A DNA stretch of 48,826 nucleotides from JAUIAI01 sp049680625 (lineage in GTDB: Bacteria; Pseudomonadota; Gammaproteobacteria; Burkholderiales; Burkholderiaceae_E). Position 1 is the first letter of the stretch. Every line of letters starts with the position of its first letter. The notes under the pieces were generated by a model. The model made no database searches and was not told the DNA's origin. It saw only the letters and a program-made list of their open reading frames with translations. Below, piece by piece: positions 25,295 through 34,816 of the stretch. The position numbers were made by a program, and so were the translations under genes. Where the stretch lies: positions 1-48,826 of the forward strand of contig JBAUID010000139.1 in the NCBI GenBank assembly GCA_049680625.1. Direction: 5' to 3'.

Positions 25295-25708
25295 TTAGTC
25301 CTGCGCCCCTGCCTGCTCGACGATGACAAAAGCCACGGCAGTATCCACTTCGTCGGACAATGAAACATGACCACTGAGCCGACGCTCGGCAAGCCACGGC
25401 GCCAGTGCCTTGCGTGGTCGGAGCACAGGTTTTCCACTGCGATCGTTTAAAGTCTGCAAAGACAATAATGTCATCGGCCCGCGCAGTCCGAGACCAATTG
25501 CCTTGGAAAAAGCTTCTTTTGCTGCGAACCGCTTGGCCAGGTAACGGGCCGCATAGGCTGGGCCATGAGCACCGCGCCCTAACCGCCGTTGATATTCCGT
25601 CAGTTCATCCGGCCCAAGTACCCGGCGGGGAAAACGGTCACCCCAGCGTTCGATAAGCTTCTCGATGCGGGCCACGATAACAATGTCGGTCCCGATGCCG
25701 TAAATCAT
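25295..25708 (-). CDS. acpS: holo-[acyl-carrier-protein] synthase
   Basis: A 137-residue phosphopantetheinyl transferase that moves 4'-phosphopantetheine from CoA to the active Ser of acyl carrier protein. The magnesium-site D8 (GIGTDIV) and E65 (RFAAKEAFSKA) are present. Its ATG overlaps the pdxJ stop by 4 bp, the common pdxJ-acpS arrangement. Its substrate AcpP is encoded about 11 kb away in this window. Confidence 0.96.
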   Translation of the reverse strand: MIYGIGTDIVIVARIEKLIERWGDRFPRRVLGPDELTEYQRRLGRGAHGPAYAARYLAKRFAAKEAFSKAIGLGLRGPMTLLSLQTLNDRSGKPVLRPRKALAPWLAERRLSGHVSLSDEVDTAVAFVIVEQAGAQD

Positions 25709-26475
25709 GTCCCACGTCCCAGGCGGGCGGCCATTGCCGACTCTCGAATCAAGGCTTTCATCTCGGCGACGGCATGGCGAAGACCAGTGAAGACAGCCCT
25801 GGCAACAATTGCGTGGCCAATGTGGAGTTCGCGAATACCGTCAATTGCGGCAACCGGCTGCACATTAAAATAGTTGAGAGCATGCCCTGCGTTGAAGCGC
25901 ATACCGGCGTCTTGCACTGCCCTGCCAGCTGCCGAGATCTTTTCCAGTTCAATCAATACCGGTTCGCTGTCCGCATCGCGGCCGCGATCATGAAAGGTAT
26001 TGGCATATGAGCCGGTGTGAATTTCACAGACCTGGGCGCCAGCCCGCGCGGCGGCTTCGACTTGCTGGATTTCCGGGTCAATAAAGACACTGGTACTGAT
26101 GCCAGCCGCCCTCAGTTGTTGAATCGCACCGCGGATTTTGTTCAACTGACCCGCAACGTCAAGACCCCCTTCGGTTGTCACCTCGTGCCGCCCTTCTGGC
26201 ACCAACATAGCCATTTCGGGTTTTAAGGCAATGGCAATACCAATCATTTCCGGGGTTGCAGCCATTTCGAGGTTGAGCTTTATTTGCGTCTGATCGCGCA
26301 GCCGCCGGACGTCATCATCCTGGATATGTCGGCGGTCTTCACGTAAGTGCACTGTAATACCGTCAGCCCCGCCCAGATGGGCTTCCGCAGCCGCCCAGAG
26401 GGGGTCTGGTTCGTAGGTTCGTCGGGCTTGCCGTAAGGTGGCGACATGGTCAATGTTGACCCCCAGTTCAATCAT
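25705..26475 (-). CDS. pdxJ: pyridoxine 5'-phosphate synthase
   Basis: A 256-residue TIM-barrel enzyme that condenses 1-deoxyxylulose 5-phosphate with 3-amino-2-oxopropyl phosphate to form pyridoxine phosphate. Family segments are GVNIDHVATLRQARR at the N terminus, DGITVHLREDRRHI, LNLEMAAT, the VPEGRHEVTTEGGLDV loop and LHIGHAIVARAV. The length is slightly above that of E. coli PdxJ. It lies between recO and acpS as in many gammaproteobacteria. Confidence 0.97.
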   Translation of the reverse strand: MIELGVNIDHVATLRQARRTYEPDPLWAAAEAHLGGADGITVHLREDRRHIQDDDVRRLRDQTQIKLNLEMAATPEMIGIAIALKPEMAMLVPEGRHEVTTEGGLDVAGQLNKIRGAIQQLRAAGISTSVFIDPEIQQVEAAARAGAQVCEIHTGSYANTFHDRGRDADSEPVLIELEKISAAGRAVQDAGMRFNAGHALNYFNVQPVAAIDGIRELHIGHAIVARAVFTGLRHAVAEMKALIRESAMAARLGRGT

Positions 26476-26508
26476 GAGTTGGCTCCGGCCGTAGTAACTT
26501 ACTGGCTG

Positions 26509-27219
26509 CTACAAGCGTTGCAGATCCAGCATGATTTTCCGCGTATTCAATTCGGCACCATCCAGGCAATGATTCAGAATCCGCCTGGTCAGGTATTTTG
26601 CCTGTTGTCTCGAATTATCGCTTGTCCACTCCAGTGTGGCGATGTCTTGCAAGGCTTGTCCGCGTATCGATTCGCTACCAGGTTCGGCTACCAGAAAGCC
26701 AGACGCAGGTACCCAGCTGTAATAGATATCGTCTTTAATCGGCTGGTTTTCGTTATCGCGCTCAAGATCGGGACAGTAGCCGGTTTCACGCAGTAACAGC
26801 CATTCGAAGCGTCGCAAGGTATCGTCAAGTTGGGCACCGGCTGCAATATCGGTGAGCGCCTGTTGATAACCGTCAAACAGCTCTGGATACGGGTCATCTC
26901 TGGCCAGCAACTTAATCAGGAGCTCATTCAGATAAAAAGCACATAACAAACCATAGCCTTTGGGTGAGGCCAGCCGTCCGGTCCATTCGGCCGCCGTAAG
27001 CGTTCTCAGTTCGTTGCGTCCGGTATAGCCAACCCGAAGGTGCTGAAACTGCAACAGAACCGGGCGTAATGCTGAATGGGGCCGCTTGGCACCTTTGGCG
27101 ACAGCGCCAATTCGCCCATGGTCGCGCGTAAACAAATCCAGGACCAGGCTTGTCTCCATATATGGCACCGAATGGAGCAAGAATGCCGGCTGGTCAGATA
27201 TCCGGTCGCGAGACGCCAT
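26509..27219 (-). CDS. recO: DNA repair protein RecO
   Basis: A 236-residue recombination mediator that helps load RecA on SSB-coated DNA with RecR. The N-terminal OB fold shows PAFLLHSVPYMETSLVLDLFTRDHGRIGAVAKGAKRP-like features, followed by the helical part (LCAFYLNELLIKLLARDDPYPELF). It starts two bases after the era stop, so era, recO and pdxJ form one transcript. Confidence 0.95.
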   Translation of the reverse strand: MASRDRISDQPAFLLHSVPYMETSLVLDLFTRDHGRIGAVAKGAKRPHSALRPVLLQFQHLRVGYTGRNELRTLTAAEWTGRLASPKGYGLLCAFYLNELLIKLLARDDPYPELFDGYQQALTDIAAGAQLDDTLRRFEWLLLRETGYCPDLERDNENQPIKDDIYYSWVPASGFLVAEPGSESIRGQALQDIATLEWTSDNSRQQAKYLTRRILNHCLDGAELNTRKIMLDLQRL

Positions 27220-27221
27220 AG

Positions 27222-28127
27222 TTACTCATAACCGTAAGCGCGAAGACTTTGTTCGTTGTCTGCCCAACCCGAGCGGACTTTAACAAACACCTCGAGATAA
27301 ACCCTGGAGTCAAACAATTTTTCAAGATCTTGACGCGCTTCGGTACTGATCATCTTGATCCGCGCACCGCGAGCGCCAAGCACGATGGCTTTTTGCGAAT
27401 CACGTTCAACCAGGATGGTGGCGAAAATACGGCGCAAATTTCCAGCCTCTTCAAAGCGTTCAATGACCACAGTGCTTGAATAAGGCAGCTCATCACCCAA
27501 CTGGCGGAAGAGTTTTTCACGTACCGTCTCGGCTGCCAGGAATCGCTCACTGCGATCGGTGAATTGATCCGGCTCGTACACCGGTGGCCCTAACGGCAGC
27601 CGAGCCGCGCATAAATCAGCCAGCACCTCGACCTGGAATCCGTTTTTTGCGCTAACCGGCACCATTTCATCGAAACCATGGGTTGCCTGAATAGCCGGCG
27701 CCCATTCGAAAAGGCTTTTTTTGTCCCGCACCTGATCAATTTTATTCATAGCCAGCAGGCGCGGTATGCCATCGGGCAGGCCATTGGCAATCCGGGTATC
27801 GGTATCGCGCCAACGCCCGGCCTCACAAACCATCACAATCACATCAGCGTCTTTCGCCACCTGGTCTGCAGTTCGGTTCAACACCCGGTTCATTGCATTA
27901 ATTCGTTCATGCTGTATGCCGGGAGAATCCAATACCAGCAACTGGGCATGCGCCAGGTTCACCATGCCGGTGATGCGGTGGCGCGTCGTCTGCGGCCGAT
28001 CCGAGGTGATCGCAAGCTTCTGACCAATCAGTCGGTTTAACAGGGTGGATTTACCAACGTTGGGGCGACCAACTATCGCAACATAGCCGCAGCGAAAATC
28101 AGGCGGGGCAATGGTCGGCGCTGTCAT
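27222..28127 (-). CDS. era: GTPase Era
   Basis: A GTPase of about 300 residues needed for 16S rRNA processing and 30S assembly. G1 is GRPNVGKST (about 20-28), G3 is DSPGI, G4 is NKID, and a C-terminal KH domain contains the IVLGARGARIK loop. I prefer the ATG at 28125-28127; a TTG 13 codons upstream would add a basic, unconserved stretch. It follows rnc by 69 bp; rnc-era linkage is typical. Confidence 0.96.
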   Translation of the reverse strand: MTAPTIAPPDFRCGYVAIVGRPNVGKSTLLNRLIGQKLAITSDRPQTTRHRITGMVNLAHAQLLVLDSPGIQHERINAMNRVLNRTADQVAKDADVIVMVCEAGRWRDTDTRIANGLPDGIPRLLAMNKIDQVRDKKSLFEWAPAIQATHGFDEMVPVSAKNGFQVEVLADLCAARLPLGPPVYEPDQFTDRSERFLAAETVREKLFRQLGDELPYSSTVVIERFEEAGNLRRIFATILVERDSQKAIVLGARGARIKMISTEARQDLEKLFDSRVYLEVFVKVRSGWADNEQSLRAYGYE

Positions 28128-28196
28128 TGAGGAGCCCCGGAGTCGGCGCCGCAAACGATATCGCAAACGCGATCAGTGCAACCATTGTGGCCCGGA

Positions 28197-29240
28197 TCAA
28201 ACCGGCTCGGCAGCATCGAACGATTTTTGAGTAGGGCCTGGGTTGCCCGCCGACTTTGTCGGGGACAATTTTCGATTGCCGGATGATTTGTCAGAGGCTT
28301 TTTCAGACGACTTATCCGACACGTTATCTGATTTAGGTGATTTATCAGTTGAGCCCGCCGTTTCACTGCCGTTAATCGTTTCACTTACGTTAGTATGCGC
28401 CTCGTCAGCACCGCCAGAAACTTTTGCGCTTGCTGACGGAGAAGAATCGCCGCCAGCGGTCGGAGCATTACTACTACTGCGGGCTGCCCGAACTTTTGCC
28501 GGCTTTTTTGGCGCGGCTCGCTTCTTGGTTGTTTTGCGTGTCTTTTTGGGCCCACCAGTCTTGGATTTACCCAGCTTTTCTATTGCCTGAAGCGCGTTTT
28601 CGGCTGCCGACTGCTCCGCCGCACGGCGACTGCCACCAGTGCCCAGAACCGTGATATCAAGCCGGCTGATAACACACTCCACTTCGAATTCCTGGATATG
28701 AGCCGCCCCGTGGGTCGCCACCACCGCATACACCGGTAAGGGAATCCGGTTACGCTGCAATTCTTCCTGTAACAAGGTCTTGGCGTCTTTACCCAGGGTG
28801 AGAGGATCGGCATCGGACAACTCGGGTTCATAGAGTCGTCCAATCAAGTCTTTAGCGGTCTCGAAACCGCCGTCAAGATATACGGCCCCGATCAGGGCTT
28901 CGAGCGCGTCGGCAAGAATCGACGGGCGACGGGTACCGCCACTTTTTGACTCACCTTCGCCCAGAACCAGGCTGTCACCAAGTGTCAGTCGTTGGGCAAC
29001 TTTATGCAAAGCCTGTTGTTTGACCAGGTAAGCCCGCAGCCGTGACAAGTCGCCTTCATCCACCTCACGGAACCTTTCAAACAGCAATGTGGCGATCGCG
29101 CAGTTCAGAACTGAGTCGCCAAGAAATTCCAGGCGTTCGTTGTTCGGCTGTCCGTGACTACGATGGGTAAGCGCCTGCTTAAGCAGGCCGGCCGTCTTGA
29201 ACCGGTAACCGATTCGCTCCTGTAACCCATCTGTATCCAT
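28197..29240 (-). CDS. rnc: ribonuclease III with a long charged C-terminal tail
   Basis: A 347-residue double-strand-specific RNase; the usual length is about 225. Residues 1-150 are the catalytic domain with the signature ERLEFLGDSVL (36-45) and the second acidic cluster ADALEALIGAVYLDGG. Residues about 153-222 are the dsRNA-binding domain. The tail has a Lys/Arg-rich part (about 225-254, including PKKTRKTTKKR) followed by about 90 residues rich in Ser, Asp, Lys and Gly that look disordered. It processes rRNA precursors and other duplex RNAs. Cotranscribed with lepB, the DUF4845 gene and era. Confidence 0.95.
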   Translation of the reverse strand: MDTDGLQERIGYRFKTAGLLKQALTHRSHGQPNNERLEFLGDSVLNCAIATLLFERFREVDEGDLSRLRAYLVKQQALHKVAQRLTLGDSLVLGEGESKSGGTRRPSILADALEALIGAVYLDGGFETAKDLIGRLYEPELSDADPLTLGKDAKTLLQEELQRNRIPLPVYAVVATHGAAHIQEFEVECVISRLDITVLGTGGSRRAAEQSAAENALQAIEKLGKSKTGGPKKTRKTTKKRAAPKKPAKVRAARSSSNAPTAGGDSSPSASAKVSGGADEAHTNVSETINGSETAGSTDKSPKSDNVSDKSSEKASDKSSGNRKLSPTKSAGNPGPTQKSFDAAEPV

Positions 29241-29245
29241 AGGGA

Positions 29246-29629
29246 CTATTGCTTCGCTTCACCTTTGTAATCAATTAGCAAACTGACCGGACCGGCCAAG
29301 GGAATTTGCTTCTCGTACTGGTAACTGACCTTCAGCCCGCCACCATCAACGGGTTCGATCAACAAATCTTTATTAGTGATCGACGTGATGTCGTTTACGT
29401 CAGCCTGGCGCTGAAAAATATCGCGAATCGCTTTCGGTGTGGTCTCGCGAGCGGCTTCGGCCAGAGCACTTTGAATCGCCATATTCTCAATAACAGACGG
29501 CGCGGCTTTGAGTCCCGCACCACCGACAATGACGAGCAAAATGGCAATAACAAGCAAAGCCCACATGGACATGCCGGCTTGCCGACGACACGCGCTTGTT
29601 GTGATAACAGGGGTACGGCGTTGCCTCAT
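29246..29629 (-). CDS. DUF4845 domain-containing membrane protein
   Basis: A 127-residue protein with a short basic N terminus (RRQAG), one transmembrane helix at about 20-42 and a small periplasmic domain. The N terminus resembles the methylated end of pilin-like proteins, but no clear processing motif can be claimed. Genes of this family sit between lepB and rnc in many gammaproteobacteria, for example Pseudomonas. The ATG overlaps the lepB stop by 4 bp. The function is not established. Confidence 0.85.
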   Translation of the reverse strand: MRQRRTPVITTSACRRQAGMSMWALLVIAILLVIVGGAGLKAAPSVIENMAIQSALAEAARETTPKAIRDIFQRQADVNDITSITNKDLLIEPVDGGGLKVSYQYEKQIPLAGPVSLLIDYKGEAKQ

Positions 29630-30522
29630 TTGAAGGCTCCAATTCTAGAAAGGTCTTTGAAATTCATCCAGATGAAGAAAGCTTTGCCGACGATATTCTG
29701 CTCGGGCACAAAACCCCAATAGCGACTATCCAGGCTGTTCTCGCGATTGTCACCCATCACAAAGTAATGATTTTCCGGCACTTTACACACCACCCCCTCG
29801 GTGGTGTACGCGCAGTTTTCTTTATTGGGGAACTCTTCAACTGGCCTAATATCCGGCGGAATGTCTATGTTTGTCAATATGTTATGAGCGTTTTCTCCCA
29901 AAGTTTCTAGATATTTTGGCACCTCATCGTATTCCACCATATCCCGAAACGTACCGGCCGGCTCAAGGGGGACTTCCACACCATTAATCAGCAGACGCTT
30001 ATTGACATATGAAACAGAGTCACCGGGCAATCCGATAACACGTTTGATGTAATCAACGGAGGGGTCGCGCGGAAAGCGAAAAACCATCACGTCACCCCGG
30101 TCCGGCAGGCCGACAGGGACAATCTTTTTGTTGATAATCGGAAGCCGCACCCCGTAGGTGAACTTATTGACAAGAATCAGATCGCCAACAAGGAGGGTTG
30201 GAATCATTGAACCGGATGGAATCTTGAATGGCTCGACCAAAAATGATCGCAGCGAAAAAACAATCAGAATGACGGGGAATAAGCCTGCCGTGTATTCGAC
30301 CCACCAGGGCTGACGGGTGCGTGCGACTCGCAATGCATGGCGTTGCGCAGCAACTGCTTCCTCGCCATGGCTTCGACGCAAGGCATCGGCCATTGTCGAT
30401 TCGAATTCGGCAACGGCTGCATCGGCCGCCTTTTGCCGGCCGGGACGCAAAATGATTTTCTCGGCGACCCAGCAGATAAAAGTAAACAACAACAACAGAA
30501 AAAGAATGATTGCAAAATTCAT
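29626..30522 (-). CDS. lepB: signal peptidase I
   Basis: A 298-residue inner-membrane serine protease that removes signal peptides from exported proteins. Two N-terminal membrane segments (about 3-24 and 76-93) precede the periplasmic catalytic part. The nucleophile is S105 (IPSGSM) and the general base K160 (DYIKRVIGLPGD); the late MGDNRENSLDSRYWG box is intact. Its ATG overlaps the lepA stop (ATGA), the usual lepA-lepB coupling. Confidence 0.97.
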   Translation of the reverse strand: MNFAIILFLLLLFTFICWVAEKIILRPGRQKAADAAVAEFESTMADALRRSHGEEAVAAQRHALRVARTRQPWWVEYTAGLFPVILIVFSLRSFLVEPFKIPSGSMIPTLLVGDLILVNKFTYGVRLPIINKKIVPVGLPDRGDVMVFRFPRDPSVDYIKRVIGLPGDSVSYVNKRLLINGVEVPLEPAGTFRDMVEYDEVPKYLETLGENAHNILTNIDIPPDIRPVEEFPNKENCAYTTEGVVCKVPENHYFVMGDNRENSLDSRYWGFVPEQNIVGKAFFIWMNFKDLSRIGAFK

Positions 30523-32318
30523 CGGCTGTCTACCTGCAGAACGGCAAGGAATGCTTCCTGGGGAATTTCGACACTACCCACTTGCTTCATGCGCTTTTTA
30601 CCTGCTTTTTGTTTTTCCAGAAGTTTCTTCTTACGGGTGATATCCCCCCCGTAACATTTGGCCAACACGTTCTTGCGGATCGCCTTAACGTTTTCGCGCG
30701 CGATTATGTTCGAGCCAATGGCTGCCTGAATAGCCACGTCGTACATTTGGCGAGGGATTAGCTCGCGCATTTTTGCCGCAACGTCACGGCCCCGGCTCAG
30801 GGCCACCGAACGATGGACAATTAGTGACAAAGCATCGACTCGTTCGCCATTAACGAGCAGATCGAGCTTAATGACATCCGATGCCCTGTACTCAAGAAAC
30901 TCGTAGTCCATTGACGCGTAGCCACGGGTGGCCGACTTCAACTTGTCGAAAAAATCCATGACAATTTCATTCATCGGCATTTCGTAAGTCAGTTGCACCT
31001 GTCGACCGTGGTACGCCAGGTTGCCCTGGATGCCGCGCTTACCGGTACACAGAGTCATAACTGCACCAACGTATTCCTGCGGCACAAACACCGTCACTTT
31101 GACGACTGGCTCCCGAACCTCGGCAATTCGCGCAGGATCAGGCAGTTTTGACGGATTTTCGACTCGAATCAAATCACCGCTGGAGGTCAGCACCTCGTAG
31201 ACGACGGTCGGCGCCGTGGTGATAAGGTCGACGTCAAACTCTCGTTCCAGACGTTCCTGGACAATGTCCATGTGCAGCATGCCAAGAAAGCCGCAGCGAA
31301 ATCCGAAACCCAGGGCCTGGGATGTTTCCGGCTCGTATTGCAGCGCTGCATCGTTGAGTTTCAGTTTTTCGAGAGCGTCTCGCATGTTCTCGTATTGATT
31401 TGTCTCAATCGGATACAGGCCGGCAAAAACCGACGGCTTAACCTCACGAAACCCGGGTAGCGCTTTGGCCGCACGCCGACTCGGGTGGCTCTGCGTAATA
31501 GTGTCGCCAACCTGGGCATCACTTAATTGCTTTATGCCTGTGATAATGAAACCCACCTCACCGGCGCTTAAACCGTCGCGCGAAATGGCCTTGGGGGTAA
31601 ACACGCCAACCTGCTCGGCAACATACTGACCACCGGTTGCCATCATATTGATGCGATCACGGGCTTTCAGCGAGCCGTTAACAATTCTCACCAACATCAC
31701 CACGCCCACATAGTTATCAAACCACGAGTCGATAACAAGGGCTTGCAGCGGTGCCTCTACATCCCCTTTGGGCGGTGGAAACCGGGTGACAACCGCCTCC
31801 AGAATTTCGTCTATTCCGAGGCCGGTTTTCGCACTGCACAAGATGGCATCGCTGGCGTCTATGCCAATCACATCTTCGATTTCCCGGGAGGCACTTTCGG
31901 GGTCTGCCTGGGGTAAATCCATTTTATTCAGTACTGGCAGCACCTCGACCCCGAGGTCAAGTGCGGTATAGCAATTGGCAACCGTCTGGGCTTCCACACC
32001 TTGCGAGGCATCAACCACCAACAGCGCACCTTCGCAGGCCGACAGCGAGCGGCTGACCTCATACGCAAAGTCAACGTGTCCCGGGGTATCAATCAGGTTC
32101 AGCTGATATACCTGCCCACTGGCAGATTTATAGGCCAGGGTTGCCGTCTGAGCCTTGATGGTGATGCCTCTTTCGCGCTCAAGGTCCATTGAGTCAAGAA
32201 CTTGCTCGGACATTTCCCGGTCGCTCAGGCCCCCACAGCGCTGAATCAAGCGATCGGCGAGCGTCGACTTCCCATGGTCAATATGGGCGATGATAGAAAA
32301 GTTGCGAATATGCTGCAT
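30519..32318 (-). CDS. lepA: elongation factor 4 (LepA)
   Basis: A 599-residue translational GTPase that acts on the ribosome. G1 is AHIDHGKSTL, G3 DTPGHVDF and G4 NKMD. The EF-G-like domains and the LepA-specific C-terminal domain (RKKKLLEKQKAGKKRMKQVG) follow. The length matches the family closely. Coupled to lepB by overlap; degP lies upstream beyond a strong terminator, so lepA needs its own promoter within 32319-32484. Confidence 0.98.
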   Translation of the reverse strand: MQHIRNFSIIAHIDHGKSTLADRLIQRCGGLSDREMSEQVLDSMDLERERGITIKAQTATLAYKSASGQVYQLNLIDTPGHVDFAYEVSRSLSACEGALLVVDASQGVEAQTVANCYTALDLGVEVLPVLNKMDLPQADPESASREIEDVIGIDASDAILCSAKTGLGIDEILEAVVTRFPPPKGDVEAPLQALVIDSWFDNYVGVVMLVRIVNGSLKARDRINMMATGGQYVAEQVGVFTPKAISRDGLSAGEVGFIITGIKQLSDAQVGDTITQSHPSRRAAKALPGFREVKPSVFAGLYPIETNQYENMRDALEKLKLNDAALQYEPETSQALGFGFRCGFLGMLHMDIVQERLEREFDVDLITTAPTVVYEVLTSSGDLIRVENPSKLPDPARIAEVREPVVKVTVFVPQEYVGAVMTLCTGKRGIQGNLAYHGRQVQLTYEMPMNEIVMDFFDKLKSATRGYASMDYEFLEYRASDVIKLDLLVNGERVDALSLIVHRSVALSRGRDVAAKMRELIPRQMYDVAIQAAIGSNIIARENVKAIRKNVLAKCYGGDITRKKKLLEKQKAGKKRMKQVGSVEIPQEAFLAVLQVDSR

Positions 32319-32484
32319 TGCGGCGCAATAAAATAACGCGTCGGGGGCGACGCGTTGGCAGCCGACATTCTATCAGGCAGGAGGGCCAATTCGGCTGTCG
32401 GCAGACGCAGCCGTTGGCTTTGTACCGATGCAGGCTGACACCTGGCCAGGATCATCGGCCAGCGATTGGCGGCTTTATCTCGCT

Positions 32485-32524
32485 AAAACGAGCCTCTAAT
32501 TCTTTATTAAGAATTAGAGGCTCG
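32485..32524 (-). terminator. intrinsic terminator after degP
   Basis: CGAGCCTCTAATTCTT and its exact complement make a 16-bp perfect stem with a four-base loop (32489-32524). On the minus strand it is followed directly by TTTT. It lies 24 bp past the degP stop and separates degP from lepA. Confidence 0.88.
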
Positions 32525-32547
32525 TCCCTGAGCACGCTTCGGAGGAT

Positions 32548-34017
32548 TTACCGGGTCTTGATTGGTACGTACTGGACCGAATCACCCCGCTGCACCAGAA
32601 CGACAACTTTTTCGCCTTTAGCCAGTTTTGCCGTCACGGCATTGAATTTTGGCACCGAGTCAATATCGGTCTTATTGATTACCAGGACCACGTCGCCGGG
32701 CTGAATACCGGCGGTTTTTGCCGGATCTTCAACTGCGTCCACCATGACGCCACTTTTGATTCGCAACTCCTTTGCTTTTTCAGCCGGCAGCGCAACAACG
32801 CCGATCCCCAGCGCATTTGAGGCATCCGCTTTGTCGGCCTTTTTGGGCTTCGCAGGGGCTGCACGAGCACTTTTTTCCGGTTCCATCTCACCAACAGTGA
32901 TATTCAGAATTTTCTCCTCACCGCGGCGCCAGACTTTCATCTTGACCTTTGATCCAGGCTTGGTTGCCCCAACAATCCGCGGCAAGTCACTCGCCTTCTG
33001 TACCGACCGACCGTCGAACTCAAGAATAATGTCGCCTGCCTCAGTGCCACCTTCGGCAGCCGGCGCGTCGGGGACAACCGCTCCGACCAGCGCTCCGGAC
33101 GCATTCGGCAAACCCAGCGGCTCGGCAATTTCTTTAGTCACTTCGCCTATTCGTACGCCAATCCGCCCTCGGACCACCCGGCCGCTGGCCCGTAACTGAT
33201 CGGCGATACGCATGGCTTCGTCGATTGGAATGGCGAACGAAATGCCCATGAAGCCGCCCGTTCGGCTGTAAATCTGGGAATTAATGCCGACAACCTGGCC
33301 TTGCATATTAATCAGTGGGCCACCGGAATTACCCGGGTTAACAGCTACGTCTGTTTGGATAAACGGCAAATAGTCGCCGGTGTCCCGGCCCTTGGCTGAA
33401 ACGATCCCTGCCGTCACCGTATTTTCGAGACCGAAGGGTGAGCCGATAGCCAGCACCCATTCGCCTACCCGTAATCTCTCAGGGTCTCCGGTTACCAGGT
33501 GAGGCAAATCTTTGGAATCGATTTTGACAACGGCCACGTCAGTGCGTTTGTCCGAACCAATCAAGGTGGCTTTGAACTCCCGGTTATCAGTGAGGGTCAC
33601 AAAAATTTCATCAGCCCCATCGACGACGTGATGATTGGTCATCACGATGCCGTCAGCCGTCAGAATAAAACCCGAGCCCACCCCGCGTGGAACCTGCCGG
33701 CCCTCGGGCCTTTCTTCTGGCTCATCTTGGCCTTCAGGCCGACGTGGCTGGGCACCTGGCGGCATAAAGCGGCGAAAAAACTCAAGAAAGGGATCGTTTT
33801 CATCCATGCCTTCGGGGATCGGAAACGAGCGCCCGCCGGAACGCCTACCCGCCTTGGATTCGGCCGTAGTGCGAATATTTACCACTGCTGGCCCGGCGAG
33901 TTCAACCAGGTCGGCAAACTGCGGCAAGCCATCACGCGCCTGAGCGTTCCCGGCGCCAGGGCCAACCAGTGCAACTGCAGTCAAGGCTGCGGTAAAAAGG
34001 GAAAAGAACTTCGTCAT
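32548..34017 (-). CDS. degP: periplasmic serine endoprotease Do (DegP/MucD)
   Basis: A 489-residue HtrA-family protease and chaperone of the periplasm. A signal peptide (about 1-27) is followed by the trypsin-like domain with H130 (TNHHVV), D160 and S231 (GNSGG), then two PDZ domains (about 270-365 and 395-485). A Pro/Glu/Arg-rich insert at about 86-112 precedes the protease core. It sits upstream of lepA as mucD does in Pseudomonas, but no rpoE-mucA-mucB genes are adjacent. A good sigma-E promoter was not found by eye upstream. Confidence 0.95.
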   Translation of the reverse strand: MTKFFSLFTAALTAVALVGPGAGNAQARDGLPQFADLVELAGPAVVNIRTTAESKAGRRSGGRSFPIPEGMDENDPFLEFFRRFMPPGAQPRRPEGQDEPEERPEGRQVPRGVGSGFILTADGIVMTNHHVVDGADEIFVTLTDNREFKATLIGSDKRTDVAVVKIDSKDLPHLVTGDPERLRVGEWVLAIGSPFGLENTVTAGIVSAKGRDTGDYLPFIQTDVAVNPGNSGGPLINMQGQVVGINSQIYSRTGGFMGISFAIPIDEAMRIADQLRASGRVVRGRIGVRIGEVTKEIAEPLGLPNASGALVGAVVPDAPAAEGGTEAGDIILEFDGRSVQKASDLPRIVGATKPGSKVKMKVWRRGEEKILNITVGEMEPEKSARAAPAKPKKADKADASNALGIGVVALPAEKAKELRIKSGVMVDAVEDPAKTAGIQPGDVVLVINKTDIDSVPKFNAVTAKLAKGEKVVVLVQRGDSVQYVPIKTR

Positions 34018-34210
34018 CGGTTTTTTGTCCTGTCATCGAGGGGTCTACGCTACCAGTTTGCCGCAAACTCGCCAAAGTCAATTTACTGGCCCGATCGCCG
34101 GTTGTCGCACTTTGTGGGTTTCCTGCACCTACGCCGGCTGTCTGCTCAACCCGATATCCTAGTCCCCCCAAACAACCTACGCATTGATGTCCGGGCCGAA
34201 TAACAGGAAT
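34018..34210 (-). other. spacer upstream of degP
   Basis: 193 bp with no credible gene. AGGA lies about 11 bases before the degP ATG. I see no convincing -35/-10 pair or sigma-E-type GGAACTT box. Confidence 0.4.
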
Positions 34211-34816
34211 TTAGCGCCAGTAGAGCCAGCGGCCGAGTTGCCGCCATTGCGCTTCACCCAGGTGGTGACGGGTCAGCCGCCTGCGCACAGTGCCGCCAGG
34301 GGTGCGGACAATAATGCAGACCGAACGTAGGCCGGCACTGGCTACCGCAACCGGGAATGGCCCGAACCAGCCAGCGACCGGCCGGTACGCTAATGAGTCC
34401 GGCGGCCCTGAATCTGTTTTGTCTCCAGCGGGCACGGCTGTATGCGTGGCCGTAGTTGGCAGGGCTGCTTTAGCCGGCGTCGTTGCTGCTGTCATGCCAC
34501 CGAAAAGCCAGACGAATCGTTCATCGGCGATCGCCAGAAACGCGGCCTCGCGTCGATTGCGACGCTCACTAAGTATGCGCTGACCAGTGGCCACCCCGAT
34601 AATGCCAACACAAATCGCAACGGTGACCGGCGATTGACCGGCAAGATGCAGCGTCAACGCCGCCGCACCGGCACTAGTAAAGCCGCTAAACAACAGAAAA
34701 CTCACTGGCGCTGCAGTGCACGGAAACGGCGGGCCAGTGAATTGCGGCACGCCGGTGGCGCTGGATGACAGGCCAGGAGAATTATTCGAACGAGCCGTTG
34801 GAATCAGTTCACTCAC
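34211..34816 (-). CDS. YgfX-like membrane protein (tentative)
   Basis: A protein of about 201 residues if it begins at GTG 34814-34816, or 231 from a TTG at 34904-34906; both starts lack a strong ribosome-binding site. A hydrophobic hairpin of two helices (PVSFLLFSGFTSAGAA and PVTVAICVGIIGVATG) is followed by an RNRREAAF stretch, a low-complexity Ala/Thr/Pro linker, and a C-terminal end with GEAQWRQLGRWLYWR. That layout, two helices then a hydrophobic strand and an R..LR.WL end, resembles YgfX (CptA) proteins that are usually encoded beside sdhE or between nadB and rpoE. The assignment rests on pattern only. Confidence 0.5.
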   Translation of the reverse strand: MSELIPTARSNNSPGLSSSATGVPQFTGPPFPCTAAPVSFLLFSGFTSAGAAALTLHLAGQSPVTVAICVGIIGVATGQRILSERRNRREAAFLAIADERFVWLFGGMTAATTPAKAALPTTATHTAVPAGDKTDSGPPDSLAYRPVAGWFGPFPVAVASAGLRSVCIIVRTPGGTVRRRLTRHHLGEAQWRQLGRWLYWR

